Notes: a model not told the origin generated them from the letters alone. A DNA stretch of 64,000 nucleotides from Puffinus mauretanicus (GCA_023333565.1 JAJKFH010002781.1:142501-206500), one strand, 5' to 3'. Counted from the stretch's first letter, positions 16,561 to 30,439 are shown. Made by a program: numbers and translations.

Positions 16561-19500
16561 CCCGCTCGGTGGGGGCGGCAGGCGGCGGGGCGCCGCTCGG
16601 GGGAGCCGTCGGGGGCGGCCGGGATGGGTGGTGGCGGAGCCCCCGAGGCACGCCTCGCCCCGTCCCCCCCGCCCCGACGGCGGCGCCGCTCCCCGCCAGG
16701 CCCGGCCCGGCCCTAACCCCGGCCGATGCCCGAGCGGGACGGGGTGGGCGCCGCCGGGAGATCCGCGCCGGGTTTTCCCCCCGTCGGCCCCCCCTCCTGC
16801 CCGGCCCTGCGCTGCGCAGGGGCGCGCACTCGCCGCGCTCGCAGCCGGTGTTTGAAAATGCCGGGGTCGGCAGTCGGGGCTTCACCGTAACAAATACCTG
16901 GGCAACGCCTTCGGGGGCGAGGGCGCGGCGGGGTACGGCCGCCGCGGGACCGGGGGGAGCGTCCCTCGGCAGGGCAGGGCAGGGCGCGCAGCCCGGCGCG
17001 GTGGGAGCGCAGCCCGGCGCGGTGCTGGCCGGCATCCCCTCCCTGCCCCGACCGCCTCCGCCTTTCCCCCCAGGCACATCTCCCCTCCGCAGGCGCTTTC
17101 AACGCCGCTTCGGGGCCGGAAGACCTCTGAGGTTTTTTTATTCCCCCTCCTTTTCCTTCCTCGTGCAGCGGTCACGTCCCGGGCAAGTTCAGGCTCCCCG
17201 TTCGGGCAGGTTGGACTCAGTTTTGATGGGCACGTTACAGCTGCCTGCACGTCCCCCGCTCGCACGTGCTCTCCCGGTCCCGGACTCCCGCGAGCACAGG
17301 CACCTCGGAGGAACCGCGCTCGGCCACCCCAAATAACCCGTCCGCTCGCTCGGGTGATTCCGGGCCCCGAACGCCGGAGGGAGGGACGGCCCCATTTCCC
17401 CTGTTCGTGCCACAATTCCCGTGCGGATCCCGCGATTCCTAATTACTTAACCAGCGGGAATTAAGAGAAAAGATAAGCAAGTGCCTGTCTGTGTCCGTGC
17501 GGGCGTGGGCATAACGCCGCTCTGTCTGTGCCCACGCCCGTGTGCGCACACGCACGCTCACGCACACGCTCCCGGGCTCTATCTGTGTGTATGTCCGTAG
17601 GTGCCGTGCGGGGTCAAGCCGTCCCCTCCCTGCGAGCGGGCTCCTGCAGGGCTCCTGCCCGTCGTTCCTCCCGCCTCGTTTCCCCCTGTCTCCCCGGGCC
17701 GGGGCGATGGCCGCGGAGAGGCGGGGAGCGGGGAGCGCCCCGACGTGCGCGGCCGGCGGGCCCTGCGCTCCCTGGCGGGGTGGCCACAGCCCAGCCCGGC
17801 TTTGCAGGGTGCGCCTGTGCGGGGGACGCAAAGCTGCGGTTTGCCGTCGCCGCTCAGCTCTCAGGAGTTTTTGCCATCCCCGGCACGAGTGGCAATTAAT
17901 TCATTATCTCAGTAACTAAAAAAAACCCACCCCAAAACCCAAACCAACAAACCAACGAAAAAAACCCAAGAAGAAAAGGAAGACGCGCAGGCACCCTTGG
18001 GGACGCTGGGCGCGCAGCAGAGCTGTCGCCTCCTGCTCTCGCCCCGGCCGTGCCGGGCGGCTCCGCCGGGGCTTCCCCGCCGGGGCTTGCCCGGGAGAAG
18101 CGGCGCGGAGCCGCGGGCGCGGCCGGGCCGGGAGCGGTGCTGCGGTAGCGGGGGAGGCCGGGCCGCATGTGCTTTCCCTTTGCCTTGCCGGGTGCTGGCC
18201 GAGCCGCTGCGGGCCAGCCGCGGCACCGCGCGTAGCAGAGCGGGGACGGGTAGGGCTGCCGCGCCGCCTGCCCGGGAGGGGGGACCCCAGTCCGCCGGGG
18301 CACAGGCGGTAGTCGGAGGGGACGGGGGACCCTCGGCGCGGCACCTGCGAGGGCGCCGGCAGCGCCGAAACCTGCTGGTGGCTGCCGGCGGTGTGAGCCG
18401 GGGCTGTGGCGGGCGCTGCCGGGGGCTGTCGGGGACGCGCGGAGCGCAGTGAGCCCTGCCGCGGCCTTTCGGCCGTCTGCATCTCGGTTTCGCTCCCTCC
18501 CCGCCCCGTTCCCTCGCCCTTCTGTGCCCGGGCCGGGCCGGCGGGCCCCGCCTGCCCCGCGCCCCGGCAGGCCCTGCCCGGGTGAGAGCGGCCCCGGCCG
18601 GCCCGGGGCGCGGGGAGGGCCAGCGGTAGTACCGCTCGCAGGCGAGGATGCTTTGCGATGAGAGCTCGCCTCTGCCAAGTCACTTTGTTGTTTTATTTAT
18701 TTTTTTAAACAAACTTTCATTCATTTATGGTCTCTCCCTCTCCTTTTTTTTGTTTCCCTTCCCCCTGCAACCTGCTAATTTAACACTGGAGCGCGTTATT
18801 GCAGTGTTAGGGGGAGAGAACGAGAGAGAGAAAACAACAATACTGCAATGATCCAAATGATACAGTAGAATTATAGCAATTATAGTTCTGCTCGGAGAAG
18901 AAAACCTTGCTGAGCTCAGCCAAACAAACTGATGCCTTGTACGGATAACAAGCCCGGGGACTGACAGCCGGTGCTGAGAGAGGCAGGAGGGCACAAACGG
19001 AAATATTTGCCTCTTTTCACTCCAGCCAGCCTCGATTAACACCCTCGGCTGCCGCTGCCATAACAATACTCGCTCCGGCTCCGCGCACCCGGGGCCTCCG
19101 CGGTGGGTTTCGCCCCGGGGACCGGCTTTCGCGACCCTCCGCACCCACCCGCACCCAGCTCCGCTTCGGCCCCGCCGGGGAGCGGGACGGCGGGGGACCG
19201 CGGGCGGGCCGGTAACGGCGCTGCCGTCCCTGCGGGGGACCGGCGGGGACCGGCCACCCGGGCCACCTGCCCTCTCTGCAAACGACCGCTTCCCACGGCA
19301 GGAGCGGGCGCGGGGGAGCCCCGGCGCGCACGGCCGCGCAGACCCCCCCCCGCGCCGGCCCGGGCTGCTCCTCGCCGTCTCCCCTCCGCTGGGGCGGGAG
19401 CGCCGCCCGCTTCGTTTCGCAGCGAAGAGCGGGGCCGGACCCGCGGCTCTCCGCGCCGCTCCGCCGGGCCGCGCAGCGGGGCAGCGGGGCAGGGCGACCC

Positions 19501-19960
19501 GGAGCTGCCCCGGGGCCGCCACCCGACGGCCGCCCGCGGCGGCTCCCACAGACGCGCACCCCCTCCTCCCGGGCCTGCCCCGCGCTCCGGCGGCCCCGGG
19601 GCCCCTGTTTCCAGCGGGGTTTGCGGTTTTATTTTTTTCCCCTCTTTATCTTCCTTTCTCGTTACACACCGCCCCGTCGTCCGAACTGCTTCCCCCCGAG
19701 GAACCATCCTTGCGAGGAGACATGGCTGCAAAATGGCAGTACGCTGTCACGCTTGGGGAAAGGTGTTTGATCTTAGGGCGGAGATAGGGCTAAGCTCGGT
19801 TTCAGCCGTAGCGGCTGAAAATGTGCAGAACCGGTTCAAGGCTCAGTGCGAGACCGTTTTAACCTTGCAGGGAAAAGCGGCTGCCTCGGGTGGAGAGGAG
19901 TTCCCCTCACTGCGGCGGCCACCACGGGCACAAGTTTGTCACCGACTGAGCAAATGACAG
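16561..19960. other. CpG-rich region upstream of ARX
   Basis: A broad GC- and CpG-rich region extending about 3.5 kb upstream of the promoter, interrupted by AT-richer stretches at about 17420-17600, 17880-17990 and 18640-19030. Many overlapping long open frames have low-complexity translations and no recognised domains. No gene is called. Such extended islands are typical of Polycomb-regulated developmental genes. Confidence 0.6.
18690..18960. promoter_or_regulatory. Candidate conserved element 2.6 kb upstream of ARX
   Basis: An AT-rich island of about 270 bases within CpG-rich DNA, including CTGCTAATTTAACACTGG near 18771 and TAGCAATTATAGTTCTGC near 18873. It has no repeat character or convincing open frame. 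Probably a proximal enhancer of ARX; this is inferred from composition and position. Confidence 0.4.
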
Positions 19961-22900
19961 CTTGAGTCCGTGAGCAGCCTGTGCCCATCCCACTCCCGGT
20001 GCATCCCGCAGCCCACGTTGCAGCTGCTGAAGCCGGGGACCCCTCCGGTGGGTTCTCGCTGCCTGATAGCCGTGCGCATGGGTGGAGCTGCAGCGGCAGG
20101 CGCAGCCCATAGCTAGGCTTCAACACGAGCTGGGTTTTTTTCACTCTCTTTGCAATGGAAAAGAAAACGATAACAACTACTTAAAATCCTCCAGTGCTTG
20201 ATTTATCACTATTTGCTTCATGAAAAAAAAAAAAAAGGCTTGTGCAGGAGCTGTAGGCAGGTACAGAAACTCTGCGTTTTCTCCACCTGTCCTCTCGGGC
20301 TTTTTTGTGCTTTCCTCCCCTTTCCTCGACGCGCTCTGCGCCCTGGCCCCAGCCTGCTCCTGGCTCTGTGCTGGAGCAGCCACAGCCCCGGGTCACGCAG
20401 GGCCGGGGGCAGAGAATGGCAGAGGAAGGCAGAGTCTGAAGCGCCACACACCCGGGCGCGCAGGAGAGTGAAACACAGACCATCGGTCTTCTACAAATGC
20501 GATTTAGTCGCAATTATTGGTTGTCTTTTTTTTTTCTTTCCCCCCAGTGTTCAGGGTTATGGTCCTGTGCACAAAAGCACTAGAGCTGGGGAAGGCGAGA
20601 CGCCCGTTCTTCCTCGGTATCAGGCGGTGGAGAAATGTCTGGTGCCGTTTAGATGTGATGAACTGGCGCATGACTCCCCTCTCGAGCCTCATGGCATCGT
20701 TATCTCAATTCATATGGAAGATACATTTTACACCTTTATGGAGACCGCTGTTCCAAAACCTCTCCCGGGCACAGCCCTGACGTTGCACAGTTCAGCCCTG
20801 AGCCGTGGAGATGGGCGGAGGACTGCCCTTGATTGCACCACCAGAACTACCGTAGAAGCAACCTTGCTCACTTCTTCTGCAAGGGTCTTGTTAATCACTG
20901 AAAAAAAAATTGGCTAAAGACCAACAGACAGTATTGAGGGATCACGGCACAGCTGCACATCCCCTACAGCCGCCTTCAGACAGCTGGGGGAGAACCAGCG
21001 ACTCTGTGTGTCCCTGGGGCTCTGCCAAGTCACTGGTCATCTGAATACACCTCTGGGTTCAATGGCTTAACTACCTGCTCATTTAAGGTAGGATAAATAT
21101 TATCCCCTTGTTGCAGATTGCCAATTTAAACGTTGAATAATCTATACCCAGCAGCGATCACTGGGCACTGCACCAAAATTTGCTTTGGTGTTGGACTGAA
21201 GCACCTTTGAATTCACATCCAAGAGAAACTCATTTTGCAAGTATTGCTTTTTTCGAGCTCCCATCGCCATTTTCTCCAGTTTTCAGCCTGTGCCCCTGGA
21301 CGTGAAGCTGCAGCACCTGCCCAAGGGGTGAATGGAGGGAGCCCTGCAGGGAAGGGGGTGCTGCCCCATGGGTCAGCTCCTGTGACCTGCGCTGAAACCT
21401 AGCAGCCCCCCCAAGCAAGCGGGAGGGAGGTCATCTGATGTGTAGCCACATCCTCGCTTCACAGTTACCTGGACTGGCAAGGCTCAGTTTGGCTCGGACA
21501 CAGCGGCTTGCAGTGCCCCTGCTTTTCTGTCTGTGCAGCAGCCCTAGCTTTTGCTGCTCGTTTTGGTTTCGGTGCTGGCTCAGGGAGCAATTTCTGTATT
21601 AACTTGCACCTGGACAGAGGCCTGACATCAGCAGTGGTGGTGACTCTGGAATAATTATTCATATACTTAATATTTAGCCCGTGCCTATGTGCGGGAAGAA
21701 TTCCATAGATTTAATTCAAAAAAGTATTTTCTAAATCTTTTTTATGCAGTTGTCATTATTTTTTTAATTCCTTGATGGCTTATTTTCCTGTTAACACGGT
21801 TTTCACTACAGACAGAGGACAGCAGTTAGCTTTAGGTGAATGTGTCTCACCTTTATTTCTCTTCTGCTGTTTCCCCACCTCTAGTAACTCAAAACTTCTC
21901 CTCTGGTCCACACTCCAGAAGCGCTCCCAAAAAAAGGTTGGCCCTTTTTTTGCATGACCCTGAGCCCAGAAAGCAGTCCCTGCTAGGGCAAGTCTGCGGT
22001 GATGTCTCTCAGAAATCCAGTCACTGACAATAACTGTTGGATTTAGTTACTGCATTTAACTTATTTATTCCTTGAGCCTTGTCACCAAAAACGGAGCTGG
22101 GTATGCAGCTAGGTGGTGCAGCCCCTCTGTGGCCCCCTCTCTCTCGCGGAGGCCATGCGCCTTCCTCTCCTTTGTGCCTCAGGTTTGGCTTTAGGAGCTG
22201 GGGCTGGGCGAGGTGTGTGTGTCCTTTGCTGGCATGTCATCTCCTCCAGGTCACTAACCTTATTTGTACTTCACAACTCGCTCTCTTTATTGTTTCTTCT
22301 TTTTTTTTTTGCTCCTAAGTGCTCGGCTTTATGAAATCCCGTCAGGGCTGGCAGTTTGCTGGCTTAGGCTGGGGTGCCATCAGTACTGCCTCTGTCCCAT
22401 TTGCTGGGCTTCCTGTCCCATCACGTTGTCATCTTGGGTCCTTGAAGTCCTCCAGAGGCCTTTTCTAGGCTTTTAGATTTACCTGGGAGCCCCTTGACTT
22501 TCCCATTTTTCCTCTCTGTCCCCTTCCCATGTGTGTCCCCTCCCGAGGACCTCAGCCTCCCCACGCCTCCGCAAGCTCCGGCTGCCCCTGCTGATGCTGC
22601 GGCGTTTCTGCAAGGAAGCGGTGGATTCCCTGGCCACGTGTGGCTTCGAATCTAGACCAGCCCTTTTCTGGAAGATGTATTTTCACCTAATGTAACTCGT
22701 TTGGCTAAATATAAGAATAAATGGGTGGAGCTCTGCATCCTACGGCCCTACATCTGTGTCTTCCAGGAGCTTGGTGATGGATGGAGATACTGTTCTTCCG
22801 ACCCTAGAAAACCCATGGATAAGATCCCAAGTAGCTTTCTCGCAGTAATCCTTAGAAACTCAGTGAAATTATTAATGCATTAAGACGCAGTGGTCTAAAA

Positions 22901-22980
22901 AAATTAAAATGGTGATCGTAGGCTTATTTAACATTATACCTTCTGTGTTATTTTCTTTTGTGTGTGCTGACTAGAACCGA
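19961..22980. other. Intergenic, no gene recognised
   Basis: Unique-looking sequence of mixed composition. Open frames up to about 240 codons (20198-20917) have no recognisable domain. There is an A-run at 20222-20235 and a T/C-run at about 20524-20545. A weak MIR-like stretch, with TATTATCCCC followed by a GCAGA segment, occurs near 21100-21120 but is too short to call. Confidence 0.5.
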
Positions 22981-24260
22981 GCGAAGGCTTCATAACAAAT
23001 AATTTATTTGTCAAACGTATTCTCTTCTTCTGCTCGTGGAATATCCATGAGCAAGAGCATCATTTTCTCAAATGTACTTGTTATCTAAAATGCTCCAGCG
23101 GTTCCTTTAAATGAGTAACAGAAGGGCTTGACTGCAAATGGTTTCCGTTGTTTAGCTGTAGTTGGTCAAATAACCCCCCCGGTATTGATTGCATTACCCG
23201 CCTGTTGCGCCAGCAACACACCGGTTGTGCAAATAGGTGTGTGTGTGTGAATGTAACAGCTGGGCTTCTTCAGCTCGTCTGTGGGCAACTCTCGACACGG
23301 GTTTTCTGCGAGCATTCATGCCACTGAAACGTGATCGCTCAACTCACCGCAGAGGGGGTGTGAACATAGCTGAAGCAGAGCCATTAAAAATTCAAATGAG
23401 CGTTCGATGAGCAAAGGACATTTTTCACCCTCTTTGACTAGCTCCAGTGTGACCTTCATGTGGTGCTACGTTCTATTTCAGTAAATGCAGCCACACAGGG
23501 ACAGAGTAGGAATCAAAATGATCCGGAGAAGGGCATATGTTGGAGCTGCTCTGGTGTTTCCTTGCCTGGGCGATGTTATCCATGAGATCAGGGTTGTTTA
23601 ATCCAGAAGCGTGGCTGAAGTGAAATAGGGTAATAGAGGGAGACAGCAAACTGTCTGTGAAGCTCTGTCGGACCATTCCCCTCAACCAATCTAACCTTAA
23701 AACCATATTTTTTATTATTATTTTCTACAGCTGTGGACGTCATTGCCTCTGGCTGTCGCTTAGGGAGCGCTGCTATCCCATCAAGATTTAAAAAAAAAAA
23801 GTTTCATTAGGAAAAATCTGCATTTAACAGAAGGGAATGTGCATTTTTCCTGGAGGAGGCTGATGCTCACAGATACATGGAGAAAATTCTTCGATGGCCT
23901 TATGTCAAGAGGCTGTCTGTCAGTGCTTCTCATCATCGCTTTTTTTGGTGTTGGCACCTTTATATGGAGCATCCCTGCTATAAATCATGGCTGAATGCCG
24001 GTCAGATCGTCAAAGGATCTATTCTGATATAGCATCCATATTTATCTGTTTAATATTCTGCATCTCTTTTAATGTAAGATTCGAAGTACTCTGTCGTGCC
24101 CTGTAGGAAGAGGGATGTTTTCTGGAAATAAACTGTGTTGTGTAAGTGCTGAGGTATAAATGAACTTGGTCTCCCAAGTGTACCACCGCTGAGAGAGGCA
24201 CAGAGCAGAGATCTCCTGAACTGCGCCGAGGACAATCCATCGATAACGCAGCTAAGAGCA
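22981..24260. promoter_or_regulatory. Possible conserved non-coding region
   Basis: Mostly AT-rich unique sequence with conserved-element texture. Examples are ACAAATAATTTATTTGTCAA near 22996, CATTAAAAATTCAAATGAGC near 23382, and CATATTTATCTGTTTAATAT near 24037. No repeat family or protein is recognisable. The boundaries are loose and the call is weak. Confidence 0.3.
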
Positions 24261-27200
24261 GCAAAGCACGTAGAAGTGAATAGATGGAAGAGTTTCTTCC
24301 AAGGTACCCAAAGCCGGCACAGTTATATATTAGACTTGTAAAGTAGATTGAAATGGGAAAACAAAAATGAGGAAAATCTGATGTTCTGAAATAATTAAGA
24401 ATGGAGATGTATTCTTAAAAACGTCTGTGCTAACACTAGTTATGCGCCTGAAGAACATGATAGATGGGACTGCGGGTGTGTGTGACGTTATAGAAAAGTA
24501 TGAGTGGGCTGGTAGGGAGCAGAGCGCTTCCTTTCAAATTGAAAGGGTTTTTTTCTTAACGGAAAAGAATTCAATTTTATTGTAAATTGGCTCAGCAATT
24601 CCAACAGCTGCAATTTGTTGGACTGTTGATTTGAAGTTTTCCATTCAAAAATAAAATAAAAATAAGAGTACGTGTTTTAAGATTTCCCCTTCATGCATAA
24701 TTCTCAGAAACTTCTATAGACAGATATTTCCAGTCATGTGCAGGGGTTGTAAAATCTTGAAATCACAGGGTATGTTATTATTTGGAATCAATGCACCTTC
24801 TTGTCTTTTGGCTTTTTCTCAAACCTCGAAAAAGACTTGGCACTTACAGAGCTCAGCTATTGTTTCCGTTCTTGAAAACTAAAAATAATATTATGGAACC
24901 ACAGAAAAACTAACTTTAAACAGAAGACATTGGATTTAACTGTATTATTGTTCCTGTGTCGTAACCCTTACTCATACCCTTTCATTCCTCGAGCCAGTGG
25001 GGTTTTCTCATGAATGAAAGCACATTTGAACGATGGTTTTTGTGTTGCAACCCAGGCAGTTGCAGCACAAATAGGTAAAGACTTTGGCTGGGCTTTCAGG
25101 TGAGCCGGGGGCTACTCGAGAAGCCTGTTCGTTTCCTTCAGCAGTGTGCTGGCATCCATTTTGTACAGCGATGCTCAGGAAAATGTCAGTTTTCTTCCCT
25201 TTGAACAAGAGGTAGATGGGATGGTTTGGCTTTATTCCGGTTTCAGGTTTTGTTTGGTTTTTGTTCTAATATTATCAAAATGTCTGGAGGGTTCTGGATG
25301 TCCTCGGGGTTTCTAAAACTGAACATGGCTTCTGATTTTTAAAACTTGCTATGTGTCAGAGGCTTTTCTGTGGACCCGTCACTTGGAACGGTACGCACGT
25401 CCTCCCTCACTGAACGCAAACTTACAGGTGAGAATAACTGGACAATCATTTACACTTATTCTAATTCCTTATCCTGTAAAAGGGGCCCAAATAATTTTTT
25501 TTTTAATCTGGGACAAGGCTGTACTAATTCAATGGGCAAAGGGATCTTCAAAACGGAAGGTGAATTCTGACCTGCAGTATGGCAGACAGAAACCCAAATG
25601 CCTGTAACATGAAGTGCTCTTTTTTTTTTTCTCTTTCTGCAGTACATAGTAGGAAGACGGACTGGGGATCAGGGAGCAGAACCAGGCAGAAGGCATTTCG
25701 TAGGCTGTTCCCAGTTTTTGCAAAGGAAAACAAAAGGAACGAGCGTCCAGCGAGAATCAGGCACGCTTCGCTGAATCGCCATGAAGCGCTACGAAGGAGA
25801 AGAACATGAGTACAGTGAAGGAGAAGAATATGAGTACTTAGGAAAACGTTCTTATTTACAGACTGACAACTGCAGTCTGGATCCAAAGGTAACCTAACTG
25901 AGTTGTGTGTAAGAATTACTAGCCAGGGAAGTGAGGCCAGATCAAGCCCAATAGGATTCAATGGAAACAGGGCTATGATTTGGTAGGAAAAAGCAAGTCA
26001 GGTTTGTATTTACGTTCTGATTAAAAAGCCATAAAAATCCATGTTCAGTCAGTGTAAACTTTTGACTAACCTAAAATCTGTGCAAAACTCAGTGTGCTTC
26101 GTGACCTTTAAGAATGCCTAAATGATGTAGGATACCAAGTCTTGTTTTCAGCAGTGCTTTTGGGAATCCAAGTCAGTAGGATTTGGTGGCTGTGTCACTT
26201 TGAACACAGAATGGACATTGCTAAATCTTCTGGGCATGTTTATTCAGAATATTTTAGAATAAACTGGGGTTGATTTAGAAACTGCTGGTCCAGGAACACA
26301 GCTCCAGAGTCTTCTCTAGGCCATCCATTCTCTCTGGGGTCTCCTTGGAAGAAAAGCATATCGGGCACCTTTCGAAACATCAGTATCTTTATAGCAGAGC
26401 TCAAATACAGTAAATGTCATGGTAAATACCATCAATATTTATGGTAAAAGGCTGATCTCTCTAAGTTTCTGTGTAGATTTAAAGGTTCTTATGTATGTTA
26501 TATCCTCTGAAATGCGTTTTCCCCACCTGAAATGCGTTTACCCCCACCTGGGGTAGTGGTTGTTGTGCAACACTACACCAGTGGCAGTTTCACAGTTAGA
26601 GACCCTCAGCTGCATCACGAGGCCCTTATTCATTCACAGCTTCCTGACGAAATCCTTGGACTCCTGCTGGGGTAAGGACCCTGGGCTTTGTCCCTGTGGC
26701 ACTGAGCAGGACTGAGCCAGAAGTCGGTGGCCTTGAGCTGCACAGCTGAAAAAAATGACAGCGGTTCCTCCAGCTCTTTGCAAAGTGGTTGGATGGAAAT
26801 GATGCTGAAAAAAAGTGTCTGTTGTCAGGACTCGGTAACCTTGCCAGATGCTCACTGTATATTCAAGGGATCGGCTGGATGGCATCTGTCTCATGTTAAA
26901 ACCTGATCTGGGTTGCTCTGATGTGTCAAGCAAACTGGTTACATGTAGACATGGAGGCCTTAGTCAAAAATTGTGCGAGAAGCAATTTACCCCTGAGAAG
27001 TCACTCAAGGTTCACGACAACCGCAGCAACCCTCCCTGAAGAGCCAGCTGGTCCACGGAGTATCAAAACACGTGGGCTGACGACGTATCTCCAAAAGCAG
27101 CGTTTCTGTGCGAAGGCGGCGCGTCTCACCAGAAGGGCGCAAAATGCGGCAGAGACGACATCCTCTTCTCGCATCACTGTCACCGCTGCATATCAGCACA

Positions 27201-27290
27201 GCCCCGTGTCACAGCGCGGAGGGAGCTCCACGGTGGCATTCAATTTAAGCCTCACATCTATTGGCTTTCTTCTCAGCCCCTTGTGAGCAT
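24261..27290. other. Intergenic, no gene recognised
   Basis: Unique sequence without recognisable genes. A short direct duplication (CCACCTGAAATGCGTTT-type) lies at about 26510-26550. Short open frames, including one at 26848-27039 with a chance zinc-finger-like CEKQF segment, are not supported as genes. Confidence 0.5.
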
Positions 27291-27299
27291 CATTTGTTT

Positions 27300-28160
27300 C
27301 AGATACCAGATCTACTAATGATTTTTTTTTTCCCTCCCCCTTGCTCACACTTTAATTGCGGGGTATATGTAATACCCTTAGGAACAGCTATTGCCACCTG
27401 TATTATTATTTATGCTGTGAAAACGAAGCTTGTGGCAATATATTTATTAACACTGTGCCCTGGAATCACATGAATTAACAGCTTAATCCTGTGATTGTAA
27501 ACACTTTTCCTGATATGTTCAAGCACCATCCATGTTTTTTAACTTCACATCAGGAAACTGGGAGCACGAGCAGGTTATAGTTTTTACAGAAGATCTATTC
27601 TTTAAAAAAAAATTACATAATGAAGAAGCGATTTATTCATCTAGTAGTGCCTGCCTTGTAGAGCACAATGCCTTTTGCAAAAGAAAGAGTTAAACAAAAC
27701 ATTTATGCAGTATAAACTTTGCTCCTTAGCATTAAAATGCACTTTATTCACACTGTAGATTTCTCTTCCAGCCACGGCTATTGTTTGTCACTAACAGCTA
27801 GCTTTTGTGAAGTTAATAAATGTGCATAATAAGGACATAAAGGTATGGAGAAGTAATACTGTAATCCTTTTGTTTGGATAATCAGTCTAATGTATGCAAA
27901 TTAAACCTTATTAGTACTAGGGTTTTGTGTCTGCTTATCAAAATGTGCCATTTTCATGAAAATTGGAAGTCCATTATATAAAGTTATTATTAACAATCAT
28001 TTAGGAATTATATACGGTATGCAAATTAAAGTTGATTACAACTAATTAAGGGCTTTCTTTGTTATTTGACCTTGTCTGCTTTTTATGTAAATATGTTTCT
28101 TTTGGTCTGGCATATTTTTAGACTCAGAAAAGTATATTAAGACAAGTTACATTATGTATT
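27300..28160. promoter_or_regulatory. Candidate deeply conserved enhancer with paired octamer/homeodomain sites
   Basis: A strongly AT-rich, repeat-free block about 11 kb upstream of the ARX start codon. The 13-base word TATGCAAATTAAA occurs twice (27893-27905 and 28018-28030), each containing the POU octamer ATGCAAAT next to an ATTA core. A TAATTAA follows at 28043-28049. Homeodomain and POU site clusters of this kind characterise forebrain enhancers. The enhancer role and the link to ARX are inference. Confidence 0.5.
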
Positions 28161-30430
28161 TTTAATATATTTTTGTATTGCATAAAAAGCCCCTTGCTAT
28201 TGTTTAAGAGCCTGGTTTCACGCCGGGCTGTTCTGTACGATGATATGTAGACACGCGTGCCTTGCGGCTCTAGGACGGCTCTGCGAGGTGGACCGGCAGC
28301 ACAATTGCAGTAACAGACTTCCAAGGCCCTCCAATGGTTTAAGGAAAAATGATCAAAAAAAAAAAAAAGATCCCCTGTGAAACATAAACAGCCTTCATGC
28401 CAGAGTAGCCTTTGTTCCACTACTTATCGAACTGGCTAAGCCTCAGTTTAGAGGCACCAGACACAGCTAAGTAATAAATGATCGGTCCCTCCTTGCAAGG
28501 TACATTGCAGAACTTAATCGCTTGCTCTCATCCCCGGGACCACTGATCTCAGGATAAAAGACTTTTAACACAGACAACACGGCGAGCTCAGGAACAGCAG
28601 TCTCCGGGAAGATTTGTGTACCTGTCAAAACCTGAGAAGGTTAGGCATTAAGTGAAATGAAAAAAATCTCCTGAAGAAAACTTGGGTGAGTTGAATAATA
28701 TTTCTATTAAAACCAACAGCAGCATGTAATACAATTTTGATGTGTTTTATACATAGAGAAGAAACCTGCCATGTAAGCCAGTCACCAGTGTGAAGGCGGG
28801 AGACGGCGTATTTCGCGGTGTGTCAGAAAGAGATCTGTAATCAATACCTTCACACTTTCAGGCTTCCAGTCAGAATAAAACATGCAAGAGCAAGAAAGAC
28901 TAGAAAAGAAAAGGTTGAGACACAAGGGGTATAAGGTAGGAATACACTAGAAATATGTATAAAACTTGTCATCTTTTATTCTTTGAGTCTAAGAAAATGG
29001 GATCTGAGGAAAGATAAAGCATAAATTTTGGCGTTTGGTGAGATTTCTGCAGCTTTGCTCACCTCTTTGGCACAAAAGGGTGCGCACAAGGGGGACATTA
29101 ATGCCAGAAGAAAACTTCTGCATGGACAAAGTTTTGTATTTAAGCGTGAAACTGGGGATATGCTTGCAAACCCAGTTTGTATTCTTTCCTTTCTCCATCC
29201 CCGCTATCTTGCATTTCATGTCAGGCAATCACGGAGCCTCTTTGGCTGGACATTTGGGGCTCACAGGGTTTGTCCCCTCTTGCCTCTGGGAAGGTGCCCC
29301 ACCACCACACCTGCGCAGGCAGCACCGGTGCCTGGCTAAGCGAGGGCTGGCCTCCTGAATGCTTGGAGACGGCTGGTGTGGGAGCATGGGTGTTCAGATC
29401 CGACTGGGAAAGGCAGGCATGCTGGGGTCAGGCTGGGAGAGGGAGTATGTATTGCATCCTGAAAAGGGATGGCGAGGGTCTAGTGTAGTGTCTCTGCTCT
29501 CCCTCCTGCTTTGGAGCTGCTCATGGCAGAGAAAATGCCAGCTTTTCACTGCTGAAGGCCAGTTCAGAAAGCTCTTACTTTGTCCCTTGCAAAAGCAGAG
29601 GCTACTGCCTAGCTGTCCAAATCCCTAGGAACTTGCCCCATAGCCTCCACAGCCAGCCAAAACCCAGCCAGCTTCAAAGGCTGGGTCTTGAATATCTGCT
29701 GCAAACAGCTGGATGGGAAGTGACAAACTGCCGATGGCTGGCATGACTTATTCAGCGACTCTTTGAGAAGATATTTGAACAATTGGAGAAGTTGGTGATT
29801 TGTTCCCTCACAGTGGGACCACAAGGTGCAATTCAGCCGGTGACTTATTACGATGAATTGTCGAGGGCTATAGCAGGGACATTTTGCTCAATGCTCTGCT
29901 GCTGGTGGGAGCTAAAAAATGGAAAATCAGAACGGGCAAAACACGTCTCTGCCGCATGGGGCAATGTCCGACCTCAGTCACCCTCCCTTGCAGCTGGCAA
30001 AGGGATGCTGAAGGCAGGAATGGAGCCACCGCAGCTGCAGCAAGGTGCTACCCCTGCGTGCGGATTTGTTTCAGGGACGAGCAGCTGGGCTGCCCCTCGC
30101 TGCGCTGGGCAGGATGGCAGCCCATTCCCCCGGGAGGGAGGTGACCAAGGGCCCAGCCAACGCTCCTGCTGAATGGGTGGCACCAAGAAGATGTGACAAA
30201 AAGAAAGTTTTTATTTCAAAATTTTTCTGGTGAAGGAAAAAAATCTAAAAAAGACATAATTTCCTCTCTTCCACCGAATAAATAGTGTTTTTCACCTCAG
30301 TGTTGGGAACTCAAGGCACTCAAAAGGTGGAAAGCAAAGCTAAGAAGGGGTCTTGAATGATTTTCTCTAACAGAATAAGGATGAAACCCTGATGCCATCA
30401 AAGGTAATAATTCAGGATTTCCCTCAGGGA
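28161..30430. other. Intergenic, no gene recognised
   Basis: Unique sequence without recognisable coding content. An A-run lies at about 28355-28369. About 29250-30200 is GC-richer and has several short open frames, none with known motifs. Confidence 0.5.
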
Positions 30431-30439
30431 GGTGAAAGT

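Noticed and set aside
20198..20917. 239-codon + strand open frame upstream of ARX
   Set aside because: No recognisable motif, starts beside an A-run, and has mixed amino-acid content typical of random translation.
26848..27039. Zinc-finger-like segment (CEKQFTPEKSLKVH)
   Set aside because: The Cys/His spacing does not complete a C2H2 finger and nothing adjacent matches a linker. Chance resemblance.
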